Shown here in pieces: positions 9,276 to 19,934 of a stretch of 64,000 bases of DNA. The notes beneath the pieces are model-generated. The model was not told the origin of the DNA, made no database searches, and was given only the letters and a program-made list of their open reading frames with translations. This DNA comes from Herminiimonas arsenitoxidans (GTDB lineage Bacteria > Pseudomonadota > Gammaproteobacteria > Burkholderiales > Burkholderiaceae_D). The stretch covers positions 2,418,001 through 2,482,000 of the forward strand of contig NZ_LT671418.1 in assembly GCF_900130075.1 (NCBI RefSeq). The letters run 5' to 3'. The position numbers were made by a program, and so were the translations under genes. How positions within the stretch are numbered: position 1 is the stretch's first letter; each line of letters starts with the position of its first letter.

Positions 9276-9538
9276 CAATTTATGTATTTCAGGTCGGTTA
9301 TCACCGCTACAGATAACGGATACATCATGGCTACTTCAATGTATTGCGTGTGCGGCCCTACTCGGAATTGAAAAATCGTTTCAGCCACACATTTAGCCTG
9401 GGGAAATTGCTGACGAACATCGTTAGCATGCTTCCAGTTTGCGTGTGACATTTCCGACATCCAACTAACAAGCCACTTATCGATCTGTTCATCCAGTCCG
9501 AACAATGCTTGCAGTCGATTCCTTCCAAGTAGTTTCAT
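9275..9538 (-). CDS. higB: HigB-like type II toxin (RelE superfamily mRNA interferase)
   Basis: An 87-residue protein matching the HigB family pattern: MKLLGRNRLQALF at the start, a WLVSWMSEMSHANWKHANDV helix with the family's characteristic second Trp, QQFPQAKCV, then FQFRVGPHTQYIEVAMMYP strands. HigB toxins cleave ribosome-bound mRNA and are neutralised by a downstream HigA antitoxin; that toxin-first order is seen here. The usual IRFVGTHAEYDKI ending is absent, and the protein ends ITDLKYIN, so it may be a divergent or weakened enzyme. The leader between the predicted transcription start and the ATG is only about 20 bases and has no good Shine-Dalgarno. Confidence 0.78.
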   Translation of the reverse strand: MKLLGRNRLQALFGLDEQIDKWLVSWMSEMSHANWKHANDVRQQFPQAKCVAETIFQFRVGPHTQYIEVAMMYPLSVAVITDLKYIN

Positions 9539-9559
9539 AAATTCAAAAATTCACGATAT

Positions 9560-9610
9560 GGGAACAAGATATCAGCAGAGTTAAATGAAGTCAAGTTCCC
9601 AAAACGGGAA
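9560..9610 (-). promoter_or_regulatory. sigma-70 promoter of higB operon flanked by operator-like repeats
   Basis: Reading leftwards, TTGACT (9589-9594) and TATCTT (9566-9571) are 17 bases apart, a good -35/-10 pair. Immediately outside them lie GGGAAC half-sites: TTCCC-N5-GGGAA at 9596-9610 next to the -35 and GGGAAC at 9560-9565 next to the -10. Two facing GGGAAC/GTTCCC elements therefore bracket the promoter, as expected for autorepression by a HigA-type antitoxin. Confidence 0.7.
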
Positions 9611-9717
9611 TACATGGCTTTATTTTACTGTATAAAAACACAGTACTCAATTCTTTTTTTGACAGGTTTCACTTTAAAAGTTATGGAAATAGCCATATCT
9701 TTCAAGAGATACACAAA

Positions 9718-9748
9718 TAAAAAGCCAACTAATAAAGTTGGCTTTTTA
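9718..9748 (-). terminator. gyrB: intrinsic terminator of gyrB
   Basis: AAAAAGCCAAC and GTTGGCTTTTT form an 11-bp stem with a 7-base loop, followed on the leftward strand by a T-rich tract. It sits 20 bases past the gyrB stop and separates gyrB from the A/T-rich island. Confidence 0.9.
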
Positions 9749-9766
9749 TTTGATCACGGCATAATT

Positions 9767-12292
<2,526 letters not shown>

Positions 12293-12540
12293 TCATTGCC
12301 GACAGTGGGAGCTTTAGCCTTCTCTCGTCACCGCGCGGTGATCGAGAAGAGAAAAAGCGGAAGGCGGGTTTGAATACCTGGCGGTTACTCAAAGAGGCTG
12401 ACCTATCCGGCTTTTTCCTGGAAGGAAAAGAGCGGGCTTGCGCGGACTACCGCGCTGGCTGGCTTGACCTCACACATGCTTGCAAATAACTTAACTACAA
12501 AAAATTGCTGTAAAACAAGCTACAAATCAGTGCTACTACT

Positions 12541-12597
12541 GCAAAGCTGAACTACCTTTATCTCATAAGAAAACAAAGGTAGCAATCATGCTTTGCG
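12541..12597. repeat. nested inverted repeat
   Basis: Outer arms GCAAAGC (12541-12547) and GCTTTGC (12591-12597) enclose inner arms CTACCTTT (12552-12559) and AAAGGTAG (12575-12582). Both pairs are perfect. The combined structure could form a cruciform or an RNA with two stacked stems in the dnaN-gyrB gap. Confidence 0.65.
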
Positions 12598-12612
12598 TCA
12601 CTTTCTTAGATG

Positions 12613-12647
12613 GGGGCAAACCGCTGTTTTTAAAGCGATTTATCCCC
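12613..12647 (-). terminator. hairpin downstream of dnaN
   Basis: On the leftward transcript, GGGGAUAAAUCGCU pairs with AGCGGUUUGCCCCC (one G-U pair and a small internal loop), starting 24 bases after the dnaN stop. It is stable but not followed by a T-run, so termination may be partial or Rho-assisted. Confidence 0.45.
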
Positions 12648-12670
12648 TTTTCTGACTCTTATTTTGAGGC

Positions 12671-13777
12671 TTAAATACGCATCGGCATGACGACGTATTT
12701 AAAGTCAGGATTATCCGGCACGGTGATCAGTGCGGATGAATTGGCGTCGCCGAGGGCGATGTTGATATTGTCGCCTTTCAGGTTGTTCAATACGTCCAGC
12801 AAATAGGTCACGTTGAAGCCGATATCGACGCTATCTCCACCGTAATCGATTTCGATTTCTTCGACTGCTTCTTCCTGATCGGCATTGGTCGAACTGATCT
12901 TCATGCTGCCCGGGCTCATGATGCAACGCACACCTTTGAACTTGTCGGACGTCATGATCGCAGCGCGCTGCAGCGAACGCAGCAATGCATCGCGGCCAAT
13001 CGTGAAGTTGTTCTTGTAACCCTTAGGGACGACGCGGGTGTAATCCGGGAACTTGCCTTCGACCAATTTCGAAATCAGTTCGATATCGCCGAACGTGAGC
13101 TTGACTTGGTTGTTGGCGATTTCCAGATCGACAGGCTGATCGGTATCTTCCAGCAGGCGTTGCAATTCGATGATGGTTTTGCGCGGGATGATGACTTCCT
13201 GACGCGCGAACTCCTGATCGGTTTCAACCTGGCAGAAAGCCAGACGGTGACCGTCGGTTGCGACTGCAATCACGTTCTTGCCATCGACGACCAGCAACAA
13301 ACCGTTGAGGTAATAACGGATGTCTTGCTGCGCCATCGAGAAATGCACCATGTTAAAAAGGTGCTTCAATGTTTTTTGCGGCAGCGTGACTTTGGCGTTG
13401 TATTGCTCAGCTTGTGCAACGGTAGGGAATTCTTCCGCAGCCAAAGTTTGCAAAGCAAAACGCGACTTGCCCGATTGCACGGTCATGCGTTTGTTAGCCA
13501 GCGTCAGCGATACATCGCCGGAGTCCGGCAGTGCGCGCAAAATGTCGAGCAATTTACGTGCAGCGACCGTGGTCGATGCGATGTCGTTGCCACTGCCGAC
13601 TTGTGCGTGCGTGGTGATTTGCACTTCGATGTCGGTCGACAGGAATGAGACTCTCTCGCCATCCTTGCGTATGAGGATATTGGCCAGAATCGGCAATGTG
13701 TGCCGACGCTCGACAATACCACTCACGATCTGCAGCGGACGTAGCAGCGCGTCTCGTTGGGTTTTGACCAATTGCAT
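12671..13777 (-). CDS. dnaN: DNA polymerase III sliding clamp (beta subunit)
   Basis: A 368-residue beta clamp, which encircles DNA and tethers polymerase III and many repair enzymes. The start MQLVKTQRDALLRPL is the standard beginning of the family, and the total length fits (366 in E. coli). A more upstream in-frame start would add 22 unrelated residues. The three repeated clamp domains are recognisable, with the family ending FKYVVMPMRI, which forms part of the protein-binding pocket. It lies 351 bases downstream of dnaA across the probable origin, on the same strand. Confidence 0.98.
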   Translation of the reverse strand: MQLVKTQRDALLRPLQIVSGIVERRHTLPILANILIRKDGERVSFLSTDIEVQITTHAQVGSGNDIASTTVAARKLLDILRALPDSGDVSLTLANKRMTVQSGKSRFALQTLAAEEFPTVAQAEQYNAKVTLPQKTLKHLFNMVHFSMAQQDIRYYLNGLLLVVDGKNVIAVATDGHRLAFCQVETDQEFARQEVIIPRKTIIELQRLLEDTDQPVDLEIANNQVKLTFGDIELISKLVEGKFPDYTRVVPKGYKNNFTIGRDALLRSLQRAAIMTSDKFKGVRCIMSPGSMKISSTNADQEEAVEEIEIDYGGDSVDIGFNVTYLLDVLNNLKGDNINIALGDANSSALITVPDNPDFKYVVMPMRI

Positions 13778-14128
13778 AGTTAGATCCTTATCGATAGTTA
13801 AACGAATGCGGTATTCAGTGAAACAAATGCCTGATGCGCACAACCTGCAACTTACTTATTTATATAGATGCGGGTCAACTTGATGCCACCCAGTATTCTT
13901 TTTGGCCGTCATCCCGTTCATGCCTATATAAAAGGGCAAAGTAGGGTGCGGCATTTTTAACTGAACAGCACTGGTAACGACACCCCGTATTTTGACAGAA
14001 ACCCTCGTCTAAAAGCCGGTTTGACGCGATTTTGTCCCGCTTCTTACTTATTCACCTGTTATCAACCGCTTATCCCAAGGATATCCACAAAGTTATCCAC
14101 AGGACGATAGGCAGCAGCGATTTACCCA
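13778..14128. other. oriC: dnaA-dnaN intergenic region, probable oriC
   Basis: 351 gene-free bases. It holds the five-site DnaA-box-like row at 14048-14101 and A/T-rich stretches (for example TTACTTATTTATATAG near 13852) that could unwind. Core genes run leftwards from here while rpmH-yidC-mnmE run rightwards about 1.7 kb away, consistent with an origin close by. The rpmH-dnaA gap with its single perfect box is the competing candidate. Confidence 0.65.
14048..14101. promoter_or_regulatory. phased row of five DnaA-box-like 9-mers
   Basis: Same-orientation 9-mers start at 14048 (TTATTCACC), 14059 (TTATCAACC), 14070 (TTATCCCAA), 14081 (ATATCCACA) and 14093 (TTATCCACA). The last is a perfect consensus box; the others differ at one to three positions. 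Spacing is 11, 11, 11 and 12 bases, about one helical turn. This is the pattern expected for cooperative DnaA filament loading at an origin, or for autoregulation. Confidence 0.75.
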
Positions 14129-15514
14129 TCAACCTTTTAAGGTTTGTTCTAAAACGTGTAACTCGTGATTGCATTCCGGGCTCTTGCCCCGGTCCGCCGC
14201 AATCTTGCGTACCGCGTGCAACACCGTCGTATGGTCACGTCCGCCAAACAACTCGCCGATTTCCGGCAAGCTCTTTTGCGTTAATTCTTTGGCAAGATAC
14301 ATCGCTATCTGGCGTGGTCTGGCAATATTCGCAGGGCGTTTTTTGGAATACATATCCGCCACTTTGATATTGAAAAAGTCCGCCACCGTCTTTTGAATGT
14401 TCTCTACCGAGATCTGGCGGTTCTGTACCGACAACAAATCTTTTAGTGCATCCTTGACAACTTCAATCGTGATGTCCTTCCCATGAAAACGGGAGTAAGC
14501 AAGAATCTTGCGCAGAGCGCCTTCCAGCTCACGGACGTTGGATCGTAAATGTTTGGCAACGAAAAATGCCACGTCATCGGAGAAGGTCACACCTTCTTGC
14601 ACCGCTTTTTTGAGCAAAATGGCAACGCGCATTTCCAGCTCAGGCGGCTCTACTGCGACCGTCAAACCCGAGTCGAAACGTGAAATCAGGCGATCATCCA
14701 TGCCGGTGATTTCTTTCGGATAGGTGTCGCTGGTGATGATGATTTGCTTCTTGGCAGCGATCAACGCTTCAAAGGCGTAGAAGAATTCTTCCTGCGTGCG
14801 GCTCTTGCCACCAAAGAATTGGATGTCGTCAATCAGCAACAAATCGAGCGAATGGTAATAGCGCTTGAAGTCGTCAAAACCCTTACGTTGGTAAGCAGTC
14901 ACTACGTCTCTAACGTACTGTTCTGCGTGGATGTAGCGGATTTTGACGTTAGGATTGTCGGCCAGAACCTGATTGCCGATGGCGTGTATCAAATGGGTTT
15001 TACCCAAACCAACGCCGCCATATAAGAACAGCGGGTTGTAGGAACTGCCCGGATTATTGGCGACCTGGATCGCTGCGGCGCGTGCCAATTGGTTGGCTTT
15101 ACCGGTAACGAAACTGTCAAATGTCAGTGCTGTATTAATACGGCTTTGGTCGCGGCGCGGGGTTTGCTCAGCAGCGCTGGACGGAATAGGTTCCAGCACA
15201 TTGGACGGCACTTCGTCCGATTGCGGTGAGGCAACGCTGCTGGTTTGCGCGGCCGGCTTCTTGGGCGAATTGAGGCGAGGGTCGAGTACGAACTGAACGT
15301 CTACCGGCATGTCCCAAAACTGTGCAGCGATGCTCGTGATGCGGCTGGCGAATTGGGTTTTGACCCAATCCAGCTTGAAACGATTCGGCGCGGCAATCCG
15401 CAACGTGCCATCCTCGTAATCGAGCGGCGCGAGTGGTTTGATCCACGCACTATATTGTTGAGGCGTCAACTCCTGCTCCAACTGGGCGGAGCAGGTCTGC
15501 CAGAAATTTTCCAT
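14129..15514 (-). CDS. dnaA: chromosomal replication initiator protein DnaA
   Basis: A 461-residue AAA+ initiator. Domain I is at the N-terminus ([20 protein letters not shown]), followed by a Pro/Ser-rich linker. The ATPase core has Walker [11 protein letters not shown] at about residue 165 and Walker [11 protein letters not shown]. The C-terminal DNA-binding domain carries the signature [15 protein letters not shown] that contacts the DnaA box. Length matches betaproteobacterial DnaA. It is flanked by gaps containing DnaA boxes on both sides, suggesting both origin function and autoregulation. Confidence 0.99.
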   Translation of the reverse strand: MENFWQTCSAQLEQELTPQQYSAWIKPLAPLDYEDGTLRIAAPNRFKLDWVKTQFASRITSIAAQFWDMPVDVQFVLDPRLNSPKKPAAQTSSVASPQSDEVPSNVLEPIPSSAAEQTPRRDQSRINTALTFDSFVTGKANQLARAAAIQVANNPGSSYNPLFLYGGVGLGKTHLIHAIGNQVLADNPNVKIRYIHAEQYVRDVVTAYQRKGFDDFKRYYHSLDLLLIDDIQFFGGKSRTQEEFFYAFEALIAAKKQIIITSDTYPKEITGMDDRLISRFDSGLTVAVEPPELEMRVAILLKKAVQEGVTFSDDVAFFVAKHLRSNVRELEGALRKILAYSRFHGKDITIEVVKDALKDLLSVQNRQISVENIQKTVADFFNIKVADMYSKKRPANIARPRQIAMYLAKELTQKSLPEIGELFGGRDHTTVLHAVRKIAADRGKSPECNHELHVLEQTLKG

Positions 15515-15627
15515 GAATCTTCTACGTGAATTTGTTCGAGGGTAATGCTGCGGCGGCCATGGGTGGTCTATTTATATGCCGGTCGGCGCGCCACATGTTG
15601 CAGCTATTCTACCCTTGCTGAGCAAAG

Positions 15628-15636
15628 TTATCCACA
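15628..15636 (+). promoter_or_regulatory. perfect DnaA box upstream of dnaA
   Basis: TTATCCACA, an exact match to the DnaA-box consensus, 114 bases upstream of the dnaA start. It may mediate dnaA autoregulation or be an outlying origin element. Confidence 0.75.
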
Positions 15637-15688
15637 GGCTGGACGCTTATTTCAATAAGTACTAATTCAGCAAAAGTATGCTAAGTGA

Positions 15689-15718
15689 TTGACAGGGAAG
15701 CAGAAAATGCTGTCTAAT
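15689..15718 (+). promoter_or_regulatory. rpmH: sigma-70 promoter of rpmH operon
   Basis: TTGACA at 15689-15694, an 18-base spacer, and TCTAAT at 15713-15718 (five of six consensus bases). A start near 15726 would leave a leader of about 125 bases before rpmH. Confidence 0.65.
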
Positions 15719-15851
15719 TCAGGGTTCACTACCCAGGATGTTGGTAAGTTGTGTTGTCGCCAGTCAGGCATCAGCATGCACCAGCTGCCCAGAAATTTGG
15801 CGACGGGCGCGTGATGTTCCGATTTATTATTTGCTGATTAGCGAGACCAAC

Positions 15852-15986
15852 ATGAAACGTACTTACCAACCTTCCGTCGTTCGCCGCAAGCGCACCCATG
15901 GCTTTCGCGTCCGTATGGCAACCCGCGGTGGCCGCGCTGTGCTCAATGCACGTCGTGCCAAAGGCCGTAAACGCCTCGCTGCTTAA
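15852..15986 (+). CDS. rpmH: 50S ribosomal protein L34
   Basis: The 44-residue L34, beginning [20 protein letters not shown] and ending [11 protein letters not shown], nearly invariant in bacteria. It is the first gene of the rpmH-rnpA-yidD-yidC operon, nine bases before rnpA. Confidence 0.99.
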   Translation: MKRTYQPSVVRRKRTHGFRVRMATRGGRAVLNARRAKGRKRLAA

Positions 15987-15995
15987 GCGAATGGC

Positions 15996-16406
15996 GTGAC
16001 CGGCGATCGTTCGCTCGACTTTGCACGCGATCGGCGGATCGTTAAAACGGATGAATTTTCATCCGTTTTTCGTTTGCGACCCGTGCAACGTACTGCGCAC
16101 TTTGTTCTTTATGTGCGCAAAACCGATTTGCCGCACGCCCGTTTGGGTGTGGTCGCTGCCAAACGCCTTGCGCCTCGCGCCGTGACACGTAATACCATCA
16201 AGCGCGTGACGCGCGAACTGTTCCGACAAACGGCTTTGCCGTCCATCGATTGCATCGTTCGCCTGTCGCAACCTGTCAATACGAAAAAAGGGCCCGCCAC
16301 CACGGCCAGCCTGAAAGTCGCATTGCGGGAAGAATTGACGCGACTGTTTGCTTCTCAAAGTCTGCATCAAGGTGATTCGCAGTGTTTGCCGGAGGCAAGC
16401 AAATGA
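15996..16406 (+). CDS. rnpA: ribonuclease P protein component
   Basis: A 136-residue basic protein that assists the RNase P RNA in maturing tRNA 5' ends. The RNR signature is present ([14 protein letters not shown]), preceded by the typical [14 protein letters not shown] segment. The start is a GTG at 15996; the nearby ATG at 15991 is in another frame. It is translationally coupled to yidD by a 4-base ATGA overlap. Confidence 0.95.
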   Translation: MTGDRSLDFARDRRIVKTDEFSSVFRLRPVQRTAHFVLYVRKTDLPHARLGVVAAKRLAPRAVTRNTIKRVTRELFRQTALPSIDCIVRLSQPVNTKKGPATTASLKVALREELTRLFASQSLHQGDSQCLPEASK

Positions 16407-16666
16407 AAACGATCCTGCAGTTATTGGTACGCGCTTACCAATTGGGCATCAGCCCTTTTCTCGGACAGAACTGCCGCTTTTATCCAAGCTGCTCTAGCTA
16501 CGCTATCGAAGCGCTCGAAGAGCATGGTGCTTGGAAGGGCAGTTTTCTGGCGACCAAGCGCCTGTGCAAATGCCATCCGTGGCATGCCGGTGGAGTTGAT
16601 CCGGTACCGAAAAAATCATCATCCAAAACTTCATCTACAACCGCTTGCGGTTGCGGCCATTCCTGA
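16403..16666 (+). CDS. yidD: membrane protein insertion efficiency factor YidD
   Basis: An 87-residue protein with the conserved block [20 protein letters not shown] and the Cys/His-rich segment [15 protein letters not shown]. YidD is an amphipathic inner-membrane-associated factor assisting YidC-dependent insertion. GGAGG at 16391-16395 precedes this ATG, which overlaps the rnpA stop; an earlier in-frame ATG lacks such a site. Confidence 0.95.
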   Translation: MKTILQLLVRAYQLGISPFLGQNCRFYPSCSSYAIEALEEHGAWKGSFLATKRLCKCHPWHAGGVDPVPKKSSSKTSSTTACGCGHS

Positions 16667-16684
16667 TTACTGATTAAGACACTT

Positions 16685-18385
16685 ATGGATATCAAACGTA
16701 CCGTCCTGTGGGTTGTGTTCTCGTTTTCACTGTTGATGCTGTGGGACAACTACAACCGCTACACCGGCAAACCATCGATCTTCTTCGACAATCCGACCAC
16801 GCAAGCAGCAGCTAAACCTGCAGCAGCGGGCGACGGCAGCACCGCAGCGGCAGCAGCGCCAACTGCAGATGTACCGACCTCCAGCGCACATGCAGCGAAC
16901 GCCGGCAGCGTGCCGGATGGCGTAGCGCCAAGCAAAAGCGAGTTGATCACGGTCACCACCGATCTGGTTAAAGTCGAAATCGATACCGCTGGTGGCGAAA
17001 TCCGCCATCTGGAATTATTGAAGCATCACGAGAGCTCGGATTCGAGCAAAGATGTCGTGTTGTTCGACTCCACTCCGCCACGCACCTATCTCGGCCAAAC
17101 CGGCTTGATCGGCGGCGCATACCCGAATCACAAGTCCGTCTTTACAGCACGTCCAGGCCCACGCGCGCTGGACAACTCCGACCAGGTACAACTGGTATTG
17201 GAAGCTGAACAAAACGGCGTCAAGCTGATCAAGACCTTCACCTTTAAACGCGGTGAATACAAGATCGATATCAAACATGATGTCGTGAACAATACTGCTG
17301 CGGCTATCAACCCATCGCTGTATCTGCAATTGGTACGCGACGGTTCCAAGCTGAATAATGAATCGATGTTCTATAGCACCTTCACCGGTCCTGCTATTTA
17401 TTCGAACACCGACAAATTTCAGAAAGTCACTTTCGAATCGATCGAAAAAGGCAAAATCGACCACGTTGTGAAAGCCGACAGCGGCTGGATCGCGATGGTG
17501 CAGCATTACTTCGTTTCCGCTTTCGTACCACCTGCTGATGTGCCACGTGAATACTTCACCAAGAAACTGGCCACCAATCTGTACGCAGTTGGCGCGATCA
17601 TGCCTATGGGCGCAGTTGCTCCTGGCGCAACCCAATCGATGGATGCGACGCTGTACTCCGGTCCGCAAGAATCCAAACGTCTGGAAGCAGTTGCTCCTGG
17701 CTTTGAACTGGTCAAGGATTATGGCTGGTTGACGATTATCGCCAAACCGATTTTCTGGCTGATGATTCAGATTCACCAATTGCTCGGCAACTGGGGCTGG
17801 ACCATTATCGTCCTGACCATCGTCATCAAACTGGCCTTCTTCCCATTGTCGGCTGCCAGCTATCGCAGCATGGCCAAGATGAAACTGGTCACGCCTAAGA
17901 TGACCGAAATCCGTACCAAGTACAAAGGCGAGCCGCAAAAGATGAACGCGGCCATGATGGAGCTGTACAAGAAAGAGAAGATCAATCCTTTGGGCGGCTG
18001 TATGCCTATCGTGATTCAGATCCCAGTCTTCATTTCGCTGTACTGGGTATTGCTGGCTAGCGTTGAGATGCGTAATGCACCATGGTTGTGGATCACCGAT
18101 CTGGCTTCACCGGATGTTCTGTTCGGCGCATACAACATCTTCGGTTTCCATCTGACGATCGGTATCTTGCCTATCTTGATGGCGATTTCGATGTTCATCC
18201 AGACCAAGCTGAACCCAACACCACCAGATCCTATCCAGGCTAAAGTGATGATGTTCATGCCGATCGCATTCTCGCTGATGTTCTTCTTCTTCCCTGCCGG
18301 CCTCGTGCTGTACTGGGTAGTCAACAACATCCTGTCGATTGCGCAGCAATGGACCATCAGCAAAAAGATGGGCATCGTGAACTAA
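16685..18385 (+). CDS. yidC: membrane protein insertase YidC
   Basis: A 566-residue Oxa1-family insertase. The N-terminal membrane anchor ([17 protein letters not shown]) is followed by an Ala-rich linker, the large periplasmic beta-sandwich domain (about residues 90-350), then five transmembrane segments beginning near [20 protein letters not shown]. The conserved cytoplasmic stretch [13 protein letters not shown] and the [19 protein letters not shown] segment identify the core. It ends the operon, followed by a strong terminator. Confidence 0.98.
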   Translation: MDIKRTVLWVVFSFSLLMLWDNYNRYTGKPSIFFDNPTTQAAAKPAAAGDGSTAAAAAPTADVPTSSAHAANAGSVPDGVAPSKSELITVTTDLVKVEIDTAGGEIRHLELLKHHESSDSSKDVVLFDSTPPRTYLGQTGLIGGAYPNHKSVFTARPGPRALDNSDQVQLVLEAEQNGVKLIKTFTFKRGEYKIDIKHDVVNNTAAAINPSLYLQLVRDGSKLNNESMFYSTFTGPAIYSNTDKFQKVTFESIEKGKIDHVVKADSGWIAMVQHYFVSAFVPPADVPREYFTKKLATNLYAVGAIMPMGAVAPGATQSMDATLYSGPQESKRLEAVAPGFELVKDYGWLTIIAKPIFWLMIQIHQLLGNWGWTIIVLTIVIKLAFFPLSAASYRSMAKMKLVTPKMTEIRTKYKGEPQKMNAAMMELYKKEKINPLGGCMPIVIQIPVFISLYWVLLASVEMRNAPWLWITDLASPDVLFGAYNIFGFHLTIGILPILMAISMFIQTKLNPTPPDPIQAKVMMFMPIAFSLMFFFFPAGLVLYWVVNNILSIAQQWTISKKMGIVN

Positions 18386-18416
18386 ATCTGCACCGGTAAT
18401 CATCGATTACCGCAAA

Positions 18417-18449
18417 TAAAAAAAGCCCGCGTTGTTTGCGGGCTTTTTT
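18417..18449 (+). terminator. intrinsic terminator after yidC
   Basis: AAAAAAGCCCGC and GCGGGCTTTTTT form a strong stem around GTTGTTT, followed by a T-run. It separates yidC from mnmE. Confidence 0.92.
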
Positions 18450-18487
18450 GTTGCCTAAAACATCTGAACAACCTATAGAATTGCTGC

Positions 18488-19885
18488 ATGAACTTTGACT
18501 CTTCCCCCATCGCAGCAATCGCCACCGCACCAGGCCGTGGCGGCATCGGCGTCGTACGCGTCTCCGGTAAAAATCTCTCTTCCGTGATCGAGGCAGTGTG
18601 CGCCACCAAAGGTGCCGAACTACAGCCACGTCACGCCACTTTCACCAATTTCATCAACACCGATGGCAGTGTGATTGATCAAGGTCTGGCGATCTATTTC
18701 AAGGCACCGCATTCCTACACCGGTGAAGACGTGCTGGAGTTGCAAGGCCACGGCGGTCCCGTCGTGCTGCAAATGCTGCTCGCGCGCTGTCTGGAAGCAG
18801 GTACCGAAATCGGTCTGCGCATGGCGCAACCGGGCGAATTTACGCATCGCGCTTTCTTGAATGACAAACTGGATCTGGCACAAGCAGAAGGCGTGATCGA
18901 CTTGATCGAAGCATCTACCGAAGCTGCTGCCAAATCGGCATCGCAATCCTTGTCCGGCGCATTCTCCAAAACCATCCAGGAGTTGGTCGACAAAATCACC
19001 AACCTGCGCATGCTGGTTGAAGCCACGCTGGATTTCCCTGAAGAAGAAATCGACTTCCTGGAAAAATCCGATGCACGCGGCCAACTCGACGGCATACGCG
19101 AAGCATTGCGCAACGTGTTCAGCCAGGCATCGCAAGGTGCTTTACTACGTGACGGCTTGAACATCGTGCTCGCTGGTCAACCCAACGTCGGCAAATCGTC
19201 GCTGTTAAATGCACTGGCTGGCAGCGATGTCGCCATCGTCACACCGATAGCCGGTACCACGCGTGACAAGGTCATCGAAACGATACAGATCGAAGGCATA
19301 CCAGTTAACGTGATCGACACCGCCGGTATCCGTGATGCTGCTGACGCGGGTGATGAAGTCGAGCGTATCGGTATCGAACGTACCTGGGCCGCAGTGCAAA
19401 CGGCCGATGTCATCGTGCACATGCTGGATGCCAATCGCGGCCCGACACGTGCTGATGAACAAATCGTTGAACGCTTCCCGGCCAACGTGCCTGTGATGCG
19501 CATCTGGAACAAGATCGATCTCTCCGGCCACAGACCAGCGATCGATCGTATGCCGGATGCAACGCATATCTATGTGTCGGCGACTGATTTGCTCGGCATG
19601 GATTTATTGCGTACCGAATTGTTGCGACTGGTCGGTTGGCAACAAACTGGTGAGTCGCTGTATCTTGCGCGTGAACGTCATTTGATCGCATTGAAAGCAG
19701 CACACGATCATCTGGAAATGGCAGCACAGCATGCAGCACACGATAACGAAGCAACCGATCCGGCACTCGATCTGTTCGCTGAAGAATTGCGTCTGGCGCA
19801 AGAACGTTTGAGCAGCATCACCGGTGAGTTCACCTCCGACGATTTACTCGGCGTGATTTTCAGCCGCTTCTGCATCGGCAAGTAA
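18488..19885 (+). CDS. mnmE: tRNA uridine-5-carboxymethylaminomethyl modification GTPase
   Basis: A 465-residue MnmE/TrmE, which with MnmG modifies U34 of several tRNAs. The N-terminal folate-binding domain starts [20 protein letters not shown]. The embedded G domain carries [10 protein letters not shown] (G1), DTAG (G3) and NKID (G4). The chain ends with the invariant CIGK motif whose cysteine is catalytically important. It is monocistronic between a terminator and a long hairpin. Confidence 0.98.
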   Translation: MNFDSSPIAAIATAPGRGGIGVVRVSGKNLSSVIEAVCATKGAELQPRHATFTNFINTDGSVIDQGLAIYFKAPHSYTGEDVLELQGHGGPVVLQMLLARCLEAGTEIGLRMAQPGEFTHRAFLNDKLDLAQAEGVIDLIEASTEAAAKSASQSLSGAFSKTIQELVDKITNLRMLVEATLDFPEEEIDFLEKSDARGQLDGIREALRNVFSQASQGALLRDGLNIVLAGQPNVGKSSLLNALAGSDVAIVTPIAGTTRDKVIETIQIEGIPVNVIDTAGIRDAADAGDEVERIGIERTWAAVQTADVIVHMLDANRGPTRADEQIVERFPANVPVMRIWNKIDLSGHRPAIDRMPDATHIYVSATDLLGMDLLRTELLRLVGWQQTGESLYLARERHLIALKAAHDHLEMAAQHAAHDNEATDPALDLFAEELRLAQERLSSITGEFTSDDLLGVIFSRFCIGK

Positions 19886-19893
19886 ATGTAGTC

Positions 19894-19927
19894 GCTTGGT
19901 GCTTGAAGACATGACTTCAAGCACCAA
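19894..19927. repeat. perfect 14-bp hairpin between convergent genes
   Basis: CTTGGTGCTTGAAG and CTTCAAGCACCAAG flank a 6-base loop, between mnmE and the convergent LysR gene. There is no T-run, but the stem is long enough to act as a transcription barrier or to protect both 3' ends. Confidence 0.65.
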
Positions 19928-19934
19928 GGTCTGA

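Larger units (their letters stand above)
15515..15851. other. divergent dnaA-rpmH intergenic region
   Basis: 337 bases between dnaA and rpmH. It contains a perfect DnaA box at 15628-15636 and the rpmH promoter. No separate gene is visible; the short frame around 15738 is a readthrough of the rpmH frame with no good start site. Confidence 0.7.

Noticed and set aside
17015-17938. Minus-strand open frame of 307 codons opposite yidC.
   Set aside because: Antisense to a conserved essential gene, with no ribosome site or family similarity.
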